Shown: positions 18,201 through 25,427, counted from the stretch's first letter. The stretch is DNA of 64,000 nucleotides from Deltaproteobacteria bacterium (GCA_016709225.1 JADJEE010000001.1:1922001-1986000), one strand, 5' to 3'. A program made the numbers and translations. Notes: generated from the letters alone by a model not told the origin.

Positions 18201-18361
18201 TCGTCCATGTCGACGAACGCCGATGCGAACTCCACGAGGGTCTCGTGGCAACCACGACAGCCGAGCACGTGGGCTTCGACCGCTGCCCGTGCGTCGTCGT
18301 CCAGCTCGCGTTCGGCGAACGCGGCGAGGATCTCGTCGTCGGGGCAATCGGTCGAGGCCAT
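15215..18361 (-). CDS. Ser/Thr protein kinase with N-terminal zinc-finger (anti-sigma type) segment and C-terminal TPR-like domain
   Basis: 1048 residues in four parts. Residues 1-45 have HxxxCxxC (His31, Cys35, Cys38), the zf-HC2 anti-sigma pattern. The kinase domain (about 70-340) has GTLGRGAMGVVY, VAIKVL (Lys99), HRDFKPDN (194-201), DFG (215-217) and an APE-like ALEQ. A membrane segment (about 351-375, IPWMLALLGVIVLIAAAGII) follows. The cytosolic or periplasmic tail (about 400-1048) is helical and TPR-like (LAIRLETVRARL, AIVQVRRALEIA repeats). It likely senses a signal and holds or phosphorylates the sigma factor encoded divergently at 19432. The gene ends near the left repeat. Confidence 0.9.
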   Translation of the reverse strand: MASTDCPDDEILAAFAERELDDDARAAVEAHVLGCRGCHETLVEFASAFVDMDDDPPEPRRERGTNIGRYLVLGTLGRGAMGVVYTAYDPDLDRRVAIKVLRALDDIDAQQRADREQRLIREARALASISHPNVITIHDVGVDAGQVFIAMELVAGRTLAAWLATGDPTPARRLDVVIAAGRGLAAAHDAGVVHRDFKPDNVLVANDGRGVWVTDFGLARVELRDQHVLEHAPSVELPMPLHHTAAGALVGTPAYMALEQLRGERADARADQFSFCVVLYEAAFGQRPFGGESIPDLERAIERGISSMPSGRVPRRIESALRRGLAPASGDRHADMHALLDALERGRRSSIPWMLALLGVIVLIAAAGIITTQLLGRAPVLCQDGAERVAEVWGPPQQEALRRGFLATASPTADDDATWTASRLDDHAARWAEAHDDACRATLIDHVQAPEAMELRLECLRRASRRTAVVIESLAAADRTTLETLEKTLAELPGIESCRDVERLRERAPQAPPPALHDAVESASAELTRIELQLGQRRIAEAGRAIDAITPTIGSLGFPPLAIRLETVRARLWRESKRRVEIEPLVRRELPEAIALGMTAEVVSLIDSWVAAIEGEHARQAEAQWLTALSVSIAARDDPGGWLEATATHNQAMFLAAIGRRTEAIVQVRRALEIASASNDPNPLAETSMRGLLGRLLLASQDLVRAEDELRRAVTVFEAIGAPEHVQLASKSALASALTDTHRGDEALELKRWGLAVATRDFGPRHSEVAGAATRLANSHLSLGRLDEATAWFLAAITIADISDGAPSCYARGGIARTLAYREQFDAAVSWAHESRARAELELAADHPDIIHEIMLEASIESFRGNTDRAAMLAREAIDASERIHGPDAIATVTHRVGLADILYVGGNMGTGVAEEYLRALPVLRAHLPPEHFLILVPEQNLAEIYAHQRRFVDARALLENVWSWRTTEQFLPAQRGVTAMALAQVLWEFPDQRARARALAAQAEASFLAAGTDETRGYLRTLRGWLATIEDPPRRQPRSRAPAPASQ

Positions 18362-18425
18362 GATCGTCGCGGGGCTCGCCGCGGCCGCTGGCGGCGAGTC
18401 AGGCTAGCAATCGGGGTGGACGGCG

Positions 18426-18938
18426 TCACTTTCGTGGGGGGCAGACCCCGTCGAACTCCTTCTGGAGAGCCTCGGCATCGCCGTCGGCAACCTTCGTCAG
18501 TGTCTCGAGCGACCGGGTGAAGTCGGCGCTGTAGCACTCACTGAGCGGGTTCTTGTCGGGGTTTGCAGCCCGCGCGGCCTTGGCCTTTGCGATCGCAGCG
18601 CGGGCCGTCGCCTTGGGCACCTCGTGCTCACACACGCGATCGACGTTGTCGACCAGCCCCGTGATCTCCGTCGATGGCGAGGGGAGTGCGCGCAACGACT
18701 TCACGTATCCGTTCGTCGCCGCACACGCCGTACCACGAGGGACCTCGCCCTTCGCGAGCGCAGCCTCGATCTTCGCCAGTTCCCCGGTTGCCCGCTCGAA
18801 CGCGAACTTTGCCTCGGGTGGGACGGCTCCCCCGTCGTTCGTCACCACGCCCGCGGCCGCCGGTGCATCCGCAGACTTCGCACCACCGTCGCAGGCGAGC
18901 AGCGCCAACACCGAACAGATCGCGAGTTCACACCGCAT
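18426..18938 (-). CDS. Small lipoprotein, function unknown
   Basis: 170 residues. MRCELAICSVLALLACDGG is a lipoprotein signal with lipobox LLAC. The mature part is Lys/Ala-rich and helical with four later Cys (GTAC, DRVC, SECY, GVCP) that could form two disulfides. No family recognised. Its start overlaps the end of the upstream membrane-protein gene by 11 bases, so it shares that gene's transcript and may be a partner of the adjacent kinase/sigma pair. Confidence 0.78.
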   Translation of the reverse strand: MRCELAICSVLALLACDGGAKSADAPAAAGVVTNDGGAVPPEAKFAFERATGELAKIEAALAKGEVPRGTACAATNGYVKSLRALPSPSTEITGLVDNVDRVCEHEVPKATARAAIAKAKAARAANPDKNPLSECYSADFTRSLETLTKVADGDAEALQKEFDGVCPPRK

Positions 18939-19299
18939 GACGCACCTCCCGCGGCTTCACGCCGAGGCTGAGCAACCCCGCGAGCACCAGCAGCCAGGTG
19001 AAGACCAACGCCTTGGCGGCGAACAGCGCCGGCGCGACGCCTGCCGCGATCAACACCAGCGCTGCGATGCGGCCCTTGCCGCGCAGCGTGAACACGCCAC
19101 CGGCGATCCCGAGCCCGAGGCTGAGCACGAGGACGTACGCGGCGGTGACGATGGAATCCAGGGCGCCGGTGTCGACGCCCAGGGCCTTGGCCTGGGTGAT
19201 CCGGGCCGACTGCTCGGCGGCGTCGGTCAGCCAGGCCGCCCCGAGTAGTCCGGCCGCGAGGGCGCCGAGGATGGCGATGATGAAGCCTGCGATGCGCAT
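18928..19299 (-). CDS. Small membrane protein, four transmembrane segments
   Basis: 123 residues, nearly all hydrophobic. Segments are at about 3-25, 50-70, 82-95 and 97-113. No family recognised. First gene of a minus-strand pair with the lipoprotein at 18426-18938, and divergent from the sigma factor at 19432. The 132 bases between hold two hairpins. Likely an accessory of the sigma-kinase unit; this is inference from position. Confidence 0.78.
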   Translation of the reverse strand: MRIAGFIIAILGALAAGLLGAAWLTDAAEQSARITQAKALGVDTGALDSIVTAAYVLVLSLGLGIAGGVFTLRGKGRIAALVLIAAGVAPALFAAKALVFTWLLVLAGLLSLGVKPREVRHAV

Positions 19300-19317
19300 G
19301 GAACGAAGAGACCTTTT

Positions 19318-19366
19318 CTGCGCCGCTCTGTCGGCGCAGCTCCCCTACGGACCGGTCGGAAGACCG
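19318..19366. promoter_or_regulatory. Divergent control region with two hairpins
   Basis: Two inverted repeats between the small membrane protein and the sigma factor. CTGCGCCG/CGGCGCAG at 19318-19339 has a 6-base loop; CGGTC/GACCG at 19353-19366 has a GGAA loop. They could be operators or 5'-leader structures. Confidence 0.4.
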
Positions 19367-19431
19367 AGCATCGATTCGACGACGTTTGTTCATGCGTTGG
19401 GTCACGCGCGACCAGCTGCTAGGCTGCTCGT

Positions 19432-20262
19432 GTGCGTGCCGTCGACCCGACGCAGCCGCCGTGGTCCGACTTCGTGGCCCTCGGCCGTGCTGCACATCCC
19501 ACGCTCGACGTCGACGCAGCTGCATTCGTCGCGTTCGTCGCTGGATTGCTCGAGCCCGCGTCGCCGGTGGAAGAGCAGCTCGTGCGCCGCCACGGCAGCG
19601 ACCTGTACCTGGCATGGGCCGCGGGGAGTGGTGACCGCGACGCACTGCTCGCGATCATGCAGATGGTCCGCCCCGATCTCGAGCGCGCGGCTGCCCGGGC
19701 CCGCAGCGCCTCGATGGTGGCCGACGAGCTCGGGCAGCGGTTGTGGGCGCGGCTGTTCGTGGCCGCACCCGGCGAACGCCCGCGGATCCACGGCTACCAC
19801 GGCGGCTCACCGTTGCGCGCATGGGTGAAGGTGATCGCCGCGCGCTTGCTCGTCGACGAGCAACGCCATCGTGGTGCGCGGCCCGATCACGCCGAGATCG
19901 CCACCTCGATCGCCGCGATCGCGCCGACGGACCCCGAGCTCCAGCTCCTGGACGAACGCCACCGCGAGCAGATCCACGACGCGGTGCGGCGCGCCATGGC
20001 CGAGCTCGAAGATCGCGATCGCGCATTGTTGCGCCATCGCCTGGTCGAGGGGCTCGCCACCGAGGCGATCGGCGTGGTGTTCGGTGTCCACCGCACCACC
20101 GTGGCGCGTTGGATCGACGCGGCCCTGGACCGCCTGCGCACGCGCACCTCCGAGATCGTCCGTGAAGGCACCGGGCTGAGCGGCCGCGAGCTGACGAGCA
20201 TCGTGACCCTGATGCACAGTCGCCTCGAGCTCAGCATCGGTGGGTTGCTACGACCCCCGTGA
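19432..20262 (+). CDS. ECF-like RNA polymerase sigma factor
   Basis: 276 residues from a GTG. The centre (LWARLFVAAPGERPRIHGYHGGSPLRAWVKVIAARLLVDEQRHR) matches sigma region 2 in which helices recognise the -10. The C-terminal part (ALLRHRLVEGLATEAIGVVFGVHRTTVARWIDAALDRLR) is a region-4 helix-turn-helix. The N-terminal 90 residues are unusual for an ECF factor and may be a regulatory extension. Paired with the zinc-finger kinase encoded on the other strand, a common myxobacterial arrangement. Its TGA at 20260-20262 is two bases from the right copy of the tRNA repeat. A TAGGCT hexamer ends 4 bases before the GTG, so the true start could be slightly downstream. Confidence 0.85.
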   Translation: MRAVDPTQPPWSDFVALGRAAHPTLDVDAAAFVAFVAGLLEPASPVEEQLVRRHGSDLYLAWAAGSGDRDALLAIMQMVRPDLERAAARARSASMVADELGQRLWARLFVAAPGERPRIHGYHGGSPLRAWVKVIAARLLVDEQRHRGARPDHAEIATSIAAIAPTDPELQLLDERHREQIHDAVRRAMAELEDRDRALLRHRLVEGLATEAIGVVFGVHRTTVARWIDAALDRLRTRTSEIVREGTGLSGRELTSIVTLMHSRLELSIGGLLRPP

Positions 20263-20264
20263 CC

Positions 20265-20310
20265 GTGGAAGTCGTAGGTTCGAACCCTCCCGCGCCCACG
20301 AACGAGAGCC
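20265..20310 (+). repeat. Right copy of tRNA-Val 3'-end direct repeat (truncated tRNA)
   Basis: Contains T arm and acceptor 3' side with the flanking bases but no 5' half, so it is not a functional tRNA. 45 of 46 bases match 15037-15082. Confidence 0.9.
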
Positions 20311-20398
20311 GGTGAACGTGCAGCTTGTCGCGTTCGGGCAATCGGTTGTCCGCGTCGGACACTGCCGTCGACCGGTGTCGCTGCCACGCTGGGCGGCG

Positions 20399-20809
20399 AT
20401 GGATGGCACCCAACGACGCCTCTGGAGCCTGGTCTTCGTCACCGCCGCCCTGTGGAACCTGGCTGGTGGACTCCCCGGGTACCTCGCCCCGAGCTGGGTC
20501 TTCCACGCGTTGTTCGATCGCGCGTTGAGTGACCCGCTACTGACCTCGATCTATCGGGGCGCATGGGGCACGACCTTCCTGTACTTCGTCGGCTACCTGA
20601 TCGTGGCGCGCGATCCGGAGCGGCACACCGGCATCGTCCTGCTCGGGACGATCGGCAAGGTCTTCTTCGCGATCAACCTGCTGAGCCTCTACGCACATGG
20701 ACTCGCGACGGACCTGGTGTTCGTCGTCGTGGTGGGCGACAGCGTGTTCTCGGCGTTGTTCGTCCGGTACTTGTTCTCGATGCGTGCGCACCGAGAAGGG
20801 ATCGTTTGA
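20399..20809 (+). CDS. Small integral membrane protein, four predicted segments
   Basis: 136 residues (MDGTQRRLWSLVFVTAALWN). Hydrophobic segments are at about 9-30, 50-66, 78-97 and 103-123. No family recognised with confidence. The start is taken at ATG 20399; the reading frame is open upstream through the tRNA repeat but that part is not protein-like. Part of this gene (20613-20689) is duplicated as a relic next to the tRNA at 15129. Confidence 0.78.
   Translation: MDGTQRRLWSLVFVTAALWNLAGGLPGYLAPSWVFHALFDRALSDPLLTSIYRGAWGTTFLYFVGYLIVARDPERHTGIVLLGTIGKVFFAINLLSLYAHGLATDLVFVVVVGDSVFSALFVRYLFSMRAHREGIV
20613..20689 (+). repeat. Right copy of the duplicated membrane-gene segment
   Basis: Intact partner of the relic at 15129-15205; four mismatches in 77 bases, same orientation as the tRNA repeats. 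Confidence 0.85.
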
Positions 20810-20821
20810 TTTCTCGCCCGA

Positions 20822-21277
20822 TCACTTCGCCGCGCGCACCGAGGTGTGATCGTGGACGATGCGCCAGCCGTCGGCGGTCCGCGAGAGCGCGAGGGTGAAG
20901 ACACCCGTGCCGGCCTTCGGGGTCTGCGTCAGGGTCCATGTGCCCAGGGCGATCGCACCGTCGACGCCCAGCTCGCGGATCTCGATCACCTCGAACGCGA
21001 GTGTGCCCATCTCGGAGCGGGCGTCGGCGGCACGGTAGCGCTCGAGGTAGCGATCGTGGGTGGTCTGCCAGCCGCGATGGATCTCGCCGCCGGAGGTGAA
21101 GACCAACGCGTCGTCGTGCGCGTACGCGGCCATGAAGCCCTCGAGGTCGCCGTGGTTCCACGCCCCGGCCTGCGCCGCGAGCAACGCCGCGATCGCGTCG
21201 CGATCGTCGGGCGCGAAGCGACGCGGCGCGCAGGCCGAGACCGCCAACAGGGACACGACGAGGATCAACGCTCGCAT
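20822..21277 (-). CDS. SnoaL/DUF4440-like lipoprotein
   Basis: 151 residues from ATG 21277. MRALILVVSLLAVSACAP is a clear lipoprotein signal (VSAC). The mature part AIAALLAAQAGAWNHGDLEGFMAAYAHDDALVFTSGG and the C-terminal WRIVHDHTSV are typical of the SnoaL-like/NTF2 cone fold often called DUF4440, usually a small-ligand binding or hydrolytic pocket. Substrate unknown. It faces the small membrane-protein gene tail to tail; no operon partner. Confidence 0.82.
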   Translation of the reverse strand: MRALILVVSLLAVSACAPRRFAPDDRDAIAALLAAQAGAWNHGDLEGFMAAYAHDDALVFTSGGEIHRGWQTTHDRYLERYRAADARSEMGTLAFEVIEIRELGVDGAIALGTWTLTQTPKAGTGVFTLALSRTADGWRIVHDHTSVRAAK

Positions 21278-21499
21278 CGGGGAAGCATCGCACGCCGCGC
21301 TGCGCCCGCCCGTGCGCTCACGCCCGTGCGTGGCAATCCAGCCCGTAGCCACGCCGCCCCACGCCGCCATGGGGTACGTGGGACCGCATGTGCGCGCCCC
21401 GACGCGATCGATGAGGATCGATCGCGATCGATCCTGGCTTGCGACGTGCACGAGTGCAGGGCTAGAACCGACGACGGGTCGTATCCCGTGATCGAACCG

Positions 21500-22057
21500 A
21501 TGCCGTCGCCGCTCCACATCCTCCGCGAACGCACCGCCGCGGCCCATCGCCAGCTCGAGCTCGCGCATCTGCACAACGGCGAGGCCACTCGGGCGGGTTA
21601 CGTGGCGCTGCTGCGCGGCTCGCTGGCCGCGGTGCATGCGATCGAGCCCGTGGTGACCCGCTGGCTCCCCGCCGCTGCACGACCGAGCCGAGTCGCCAGC
21701 CTACGACGCGACCTCGCCGAGCTCGGCGAGCGCGACGACGTCGAGCCGATCGCCGTGCAGCTCGCCGACGACCCCGCGACCGCCTGGGGTGCGGCCTACG
21801 TGGTCGAGGGCTCGACCCTCGGTGGCGTGGTGTTGGCGCAGCAGTTCGAGCGCGCGCTCGCACCCGCCGAGCGCGGCGCGACCTCGTACCTGCGCCTGCG
21901 TGGAGCCGGCACCGCCGCCCACTGGCGCGCGTTCGTGCAGGCGCTCGAGCAGGCACCGCTGGTCGACGACGCACTCGAGCGGGCGGTGCAGGCCGCCGTC
22001 CTCAGCTTCGGCGCGTATCACCGCGCGTTCCTCCACCACCAGGTGATCGCCGCATGA
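21500..22057 (+). CDS. bphO: Biliverdin-producing heme oxygenase (BphO type)
   Basis: 185 residues. The proximal-His helix ERTAAAHRQLE (His16) and the later YVVEGSTLGGVVLAQQ motif identify a bacterial heme oxygenase. It opens heme to biliverdin, CO and iron. An in-frame GTG at 21488 is an alternative start. The stop TGA overlaps the ATG of a phytochrome-like reading frame (ATGA), the usual bphO-bphP operon, but that second gene is cut to 46 codons here, so biliverdin may now serve another photoreceptor or just iron release. Confidence 0.88.
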   Translation: MPSPLHILRERTAAAHRQLELAHLHNGEATRAGYVALLRGSLAAVHAIEPVVTRWLPAAARPSRVASLRRDLAELGERDDVEPIAVQLADDPATAWGAAYVVEGSTLGGVVLAQQFERALAPAERGATSYLRLRGAGTAAHWRAFVQALEQAPLVDDALERAVQAAVLSFGAYHRAFLHHQVIAA

Positions 22058-22194
22058 GCCTCGAACCCGTCACGCTGGACAACTGCGCCCGCGAGCCGAT
22101 CCACATCCCCGGCTCGATCCAGCCCCACGGGCTGTTGTTCGCGTGCCGAGGCCCGCACCTGCAGATCCGACAGGTCAGCGGGCCCGGGGATTGA
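22054..22194 (+). pseudogene. bphP: Truncated bacteriophytochrome (PAS-2 N-terminal remnant)
   Basis: 46 codons. LDNCAREPIHIPGSIQPHG matches the biliverdin-attachment N-terminus of bacteriophytochromes (the Cys in this block corresponds to the chromophore Cys of Deinococcus BphP, from family knowledge). The match runs to about QIRQVS and then becomes GPGD and a stop. No GAF, PHY or kinase sequence follows; the next gene begins 14 bases on, on the other strand. A rearrangement or deletion has removed the rest. Whether the peptide is made is unknown. Confidence 0.85.
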
Positions 22195-22207
22195 CGCCGC
22201 CGTCCGC

Positions 22208-24367
22208 CTAGCAGCCGCACAGCGGCTCGGCGACGGCCTCGTTGACGCAGATGTCGTCCCACATGGTGTTGCAGCAGTAGGGATCGATGCCGCAGATCGC
22301 CGCCGCGCACTGCGAGCAGCCCTGGTTCATGGCTTCGCCCGGCGCGCAGGCGTCGTGGGCACAGGTCACCTGGAACGGCGCGCCCTGGGCGATCCACTGC
22401 AGGATGATCTGCAGATCCGGGTCGCTCAGGTTGGCGAACGCCGTGACCGGGTGCGCGTCCTCTTGCCCGAGCGCGTCGGCCAGCGGATACGTCACCATGG
22501 TCGAGATCGCGGGCGTGTCGGTGCACACCCGCACCGGGTTCATCGGATCCGGACACGTGGTGCCGGGGCCGACGAGGTTCTGCCACACCTGCATCGGCGT
22601 GAGATCGAAGTCGGCGTCGAAGCCGGCGTTGACCGCCTCCGGCGGGCCGCCGCCGGTGTGGCAGCCGACGCAGGCATAGGCGGTGAGCAGCGGGTAGACG
22701 TCCTCGGTGAAGTCGTACTCGGTGGGCGGCTGCGCGCCCTGGCTGATCCACTCGCGGATGACCTGCACACCGGGGTCGTCGAGCGAGGGGAAGATGTCGA
22801 CCGGATGGGGGTCGTCGCCGCCGACCGAGTCGAACAGCGGGTAGAAGATCATGAGCGACGCGTCGGGGTCGTCGGTGCACACGCGCAGCGGCGTCGGCTG
22901 CCCCATGCAGGTGGTGCCGGGCCCGACGAGGTTCTGCCACACCGCCAGCGGTGAGAGGCTCCAGTCGGCGTTGAAGCCCGCGTTCACGGCCGCAGGCGGG
23001 CCGCCGGCGGTGTGACAGCCAACGCACGCGTAGGTCGTGAAGATGGGATAGACGTCGCTGGCGAAGTCGCGGGGGATCGGATCGTCGTTGCGGACCAGCT
23101 CGACCACGCCGATGTTGCCAGTCGAGCGCAGGTTGACGTGGCCGTCGTCGAAGCCGGCCACCCGCACGGTCGCGGCGCCTTGGCCCTGCCCGTTGCTGTC
23201 ACGCACGCGGAACACCACGAAGCCGCCGCTGTCGTTCGAGGCGTTGGCGGTGGTACCCCGCCAGCGGCCCTCGACCTCGTCGCGCTCGAGGAAGCACACG
23301 AAGGCCGGGTTGGCGTTCGTGTCGAGCAGGCTGTTGTGGATGTTGATGTAGCCGTCGAGCTCGACCTGCAGCGCCTCGCGCGAGAGCGTCGCCACGCCCT
23401 CGCCCATGTCGTCGACCAGGCGTCCGAACACGGTCGAGCGCTGCGCGAAGTAGACGTTGACCGCGCCGTTGCCGATCGCCGCCTCGAGGGTCGGGAACAG
23501 CCCGCATTCGAAGGCGACCTGGGCCAGGTGCGCGTAGGTGACCAGCGGCGGGTCGAACGTCACCGGCGTGTCGTTGGGCAGGCGCAGCTGCGTGCGCGTC
23601 CGCAGCGACGCGGGCACGAACACCGGGTCGTTCTGCGGCATGCCGATCTCGACGTCGAGCAGGGTCCCGGGCGCGATGGGCTCGAGCATGTACTGCCCGT
23701 CGGCCGCCGTCGGCCCCGCCGACTGCGCCGGCGTGACGTTGGTGATGTCGACGGTGGCGTCCTGGGCCGGGGTCGCGTCGAGCTGATCGGCGAGCACCAC
23801 CGTGCCCTGCACCGTGACGGTGGCGAGCAAGCACTCGCCGATTTCGTCCTGGCAGACGTTGCTCTCGCACTGCGAGTTCGAGGTGCAGGCGGCGCAGGCG
23901 TTGTCGATGCACGCCTGCTGCGGCGTGCAGCCCTGACGATCGTCTTCGGTGCAAGCGACGCACGCGCCCGAGTCGGCATCGCACGCCGGCGTCGTGGCAT
24001 CGATGGCGGCGCACTGACCATTGTCGAGCTGCGCACAGCCGACGCACTCGCCCGCGAGACAGTACGGCGTGGCGCCTTCGCACGCGGGATCGGGCCCCAT
24101 GTCGGCCGAGCAACCGCCGCCCGCGGTGGTGTCGGCGGTGGTCGTCGGCGAGGTGGTGGTGGCCTCGCTCGCGCTGGCGCTGGTCGAGACGGTGGTGCCG
24201 ACACTCGCGTCTGCGGCGGTGGTGCCGTCGGTGTCGCCGCCGGTGCTCTCGTCGCCCTGCACGGTCACCGGCTCGGGGTCGAAGCAGGCGCCGAGCAGCG
24301 CAGCGAGCCAGAGCGCCGCGACACCGCGGGTGCGGACGACCTGCGGCCGCCGAGTCAGGAATGCCAT
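22208..24367 (-). CDS. Cys-rich lipoprotein with two c-type heme modules
   Basis: 719 residues. Signal with LAALLGAC lipobox, a Thr/Ser/Ala linker (30-90), then a Cys-rich region (90-190) of short disulfide units, a beta-rich middle, and two nearly identical modules of about 110 residues each holding a CxxCH heme site (ACVGCHTAGGPP and ACVGCHTGGGPP) with the phrases WQNLVGPGTTC and RVCTD. The C-terminus has CSQCAAAICGIDPYCCNTMWDDIC, a Cys motif that recurs in surface proteins of this group. Likely a surface electron-transfer or redox protein; the acceptor is unknown. Confidence 0.83.
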   Translation of the reverse strand: MAFLTRRPQVVRTRGVAALWLAALLGACFDPEPVTVQGDESTGGDTDGTTAADASVGTTVSTSASASEATTTSPTTTADTTAGGGCSADMGPDPACEGATPYCLAGECVGCAQLDNGQCAAIDATTPACDADSGACVACTEDDRQGCTPQQACIDNACAACTSNSQCESNVCQDEIGECLLATVTVQGTVVLADQLDATPAQDATVDITNVTPAQSAGPTAADGQYMLEPIAPGTLLDVEIGMPQNDPVFVPASLRTRTQLRLPNDTPVTFDPPLVTYAHLAQVAFECGLFPTLEAAIGNGAVNVYFAQRSTVFGRLVDDMGEGVATLSREALQVELDGYINIHNSLLDTNANPAFVCFLERDEVEGRWRGTTANASNDSGGFVVFRVRDSNGQGQGAATVRVAGFDDGHVNLRSTGNIGVVELVRNDDPIPRDFASDVYPIFTTYACVGCHTAGGPPAAVNAGFNADWSLSPLAVWQNLVGPGTTCMGQPTPLRVCTDDPDASLMIFYPLFDSVGGDDPHPVDIFPSLDDPGVQVIREWISQGAQPPTEYDFTEDVYPLLTAYACVGCHTGGGPPEAVNAGFDADFDLTPMQVWQNLVGPGTTCPDPMNPVRVCTDTPAISTMVTYPLADALGQEDAHPVTAFANLSDPDLQIILQWIAQGAPFQVTCAHDACAPGEAMNQGCSQCAAAICGIDPYCCNTMWDDICVNEAVAEPLCGC

Positions 24368-24373
24368 CGCGGC

Positions 24374-24379
24374 AGTCTA
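24374..24379 (-). promoter_or_regulatory. -10-like hexamer TAGACT
   Basis: 6 bases before ATG 24367 on the minus strand; fits the leaderless pattern. Confidence 0.4.
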
Positions 24380-24434
24380 TCGCCGCGACGGCCGCGAGGG
24401 CAGCCCGCCAGCACGCGACGCAATCGCGGTGAAG

Positions 24435-24677
24435 TCAGCGCGCGCGGGGTTGCCCGCGCTCGACCACCTCGCCCTGCATCGCGCGATCGAGCGCGTCGTC
24501 GGTGCGCTTGGCGGCGGCTTCGTTGGCCTTGTGGACGCCATCCTTGGCGCGCTCGATCTCCCGCTTGGGGTCCGGAATCGGGTTCGGCACCGCCGCGCGC
24601 CCGCCCCCGTCGCCGCCGCAGGCCATCGACACCGCACACGCACCTGCGAGGATCACCGCCAAGAACCGGCCCGTCAT
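24435..24677 (-). CDS. Small lipoprotein, 80 residues
   Basis: MTGRFLAVILAGACAVSMACGG is a lipoprotein signal; the mature part is Lys/Glu/Ala-rich and could form a helix (EIERAKDGVHKANEAAAKRTDDALDRAM). No family recognised. GATACT lies 10 bases before ATG 24677. It ends 67 bases before the start of the heme lipoprotein on the same strand. Confidence 0.72.
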   Translation of the reverse strand: MTGRFLAVILAGACAVSMACGGDGGGRAAVPNPIPDPKREIERAKDGVHKANEAAAKRTDDALDRAMQGEVVERGQPRAR

Positions 24678-24687
24678 GGTCCTCGGC

Positions 24688-24693
24688 AGTATC
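24688..24693 (-). promoter_or_regulatory. -10-like hexamer GATACT
   Basis: 10 bases before ATG 24677 on the minus strand. Confidence 0.4.
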
Positions 24694-24771
24694 GCAGACG
24701 GCGCGCGGACCGTCGCGTTGGCCGTAACCAGCCCCCAGGCCGCGGGCATACCATCACCCGTGATCCCGACC

Positions 24772-25398
24772 ATGACGACCGCGCGACACGCCCTCGCCCT
24801 CCTCCTCGCGGGCCCGTTGTTCGGACCCGCGCTCGCCTGCAGCGCGAACGCGGAGGTGCCCGCGGGTGCGAGCGCGGCCCCCAGCGCCGGCGCCGACGAG
24901 GTGCCGGTCGAGCAACGCGAGGCCTACTTCGCCGGCGGCTGCTTCTGGGGCGTGGAGCACTACATGGAACAGCTGGACGGCGTGCTCGCGGTCGACTCGG
25001 GCTACATGGGCGGGCATGTCGAGTCGCCGAGCTACGACGACGTGTCGAGCCAGACCTCGGGGCACCTCGAGACGGTGCGCGTGCGCTACGACCCCGCACG
25101 GATCGACTACGAAGCGATCGCCAAGCGCTTCTTCGAGATCCACGATCCCACCCAGCAAGACGGCCAGGGCGTCGACATCGGACCCGAGTACCTCTCGGCG
25201 GTGTTCTACGGCAACGCGGACGAGCAGCGCACCACGCTGGCGCTGATCGAGCGCCTGAAGGCCCGCGGCTACGACGTGGTCACGCAGGTGCGCCCCGCCG
25301 AGCGCTTCTGGGTCGCCGAGGGCTACCACCAGGACTGGTACGCGCGCACCGGCAAGAGCCCGGTGTGCCACAGCCGCGTGCGACGATTCGGCGACTGA
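24772..25398 (+). CDS. msrA: Peptide-methionine (S)-S-oxide reductase MsrA, lipoprotein form
   Basis: 208 residues. Family signature GGCFWGVEHYM with the catalytic Cys, then SGYMGGHVESPSYDDVSSQTSGHLETV and EYLSAVFYGN. A lipobox-like ALACSAN shows export and lipid anchoring, so it would repair oxidised methionine in envelope proteins; ordinary MsrA is cytosolic. In-frame GTG 24760 sits 5 bases after a TACCAT hexamer and could be the true start. The next gene, a methyltransferase, starts 29 bases later. Confidence 0.9.
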   Translation: MTTARHALALLLAGPLFGPALACSANAEVPAGASAAPSAGADEVPVEQREAYFAGGCFWGVEHYMEQLDGVLAVDSGYMGGHVESPSYDDVSSQTSGHLETVRVRYDPARIDYEAIAKRFFEIHDPTQQDGQGVDIGPEYLSAVFYGNADEQRTTLALIERLKARGYDVVTQVRPAERFWVAEGYHQDWYARTGKSPVCHSRVRRFGD

Positions 25399-25427
25399 CA
25401 GGGGCTTTTTTTGGCAGGCTTGTCGGC

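Noticed and set aside
20265..20310. A second tRNA-Val gene
   Set aside because: Only the 3' half is present; no 5' acceptor strand or D arm upstream, so it is a truncated duplicate.
25404..25411. Rho-independent terminator between msrA and the methyltransferase
   Set aside because: There is a T run but no GC-rich hairpin directly before it.
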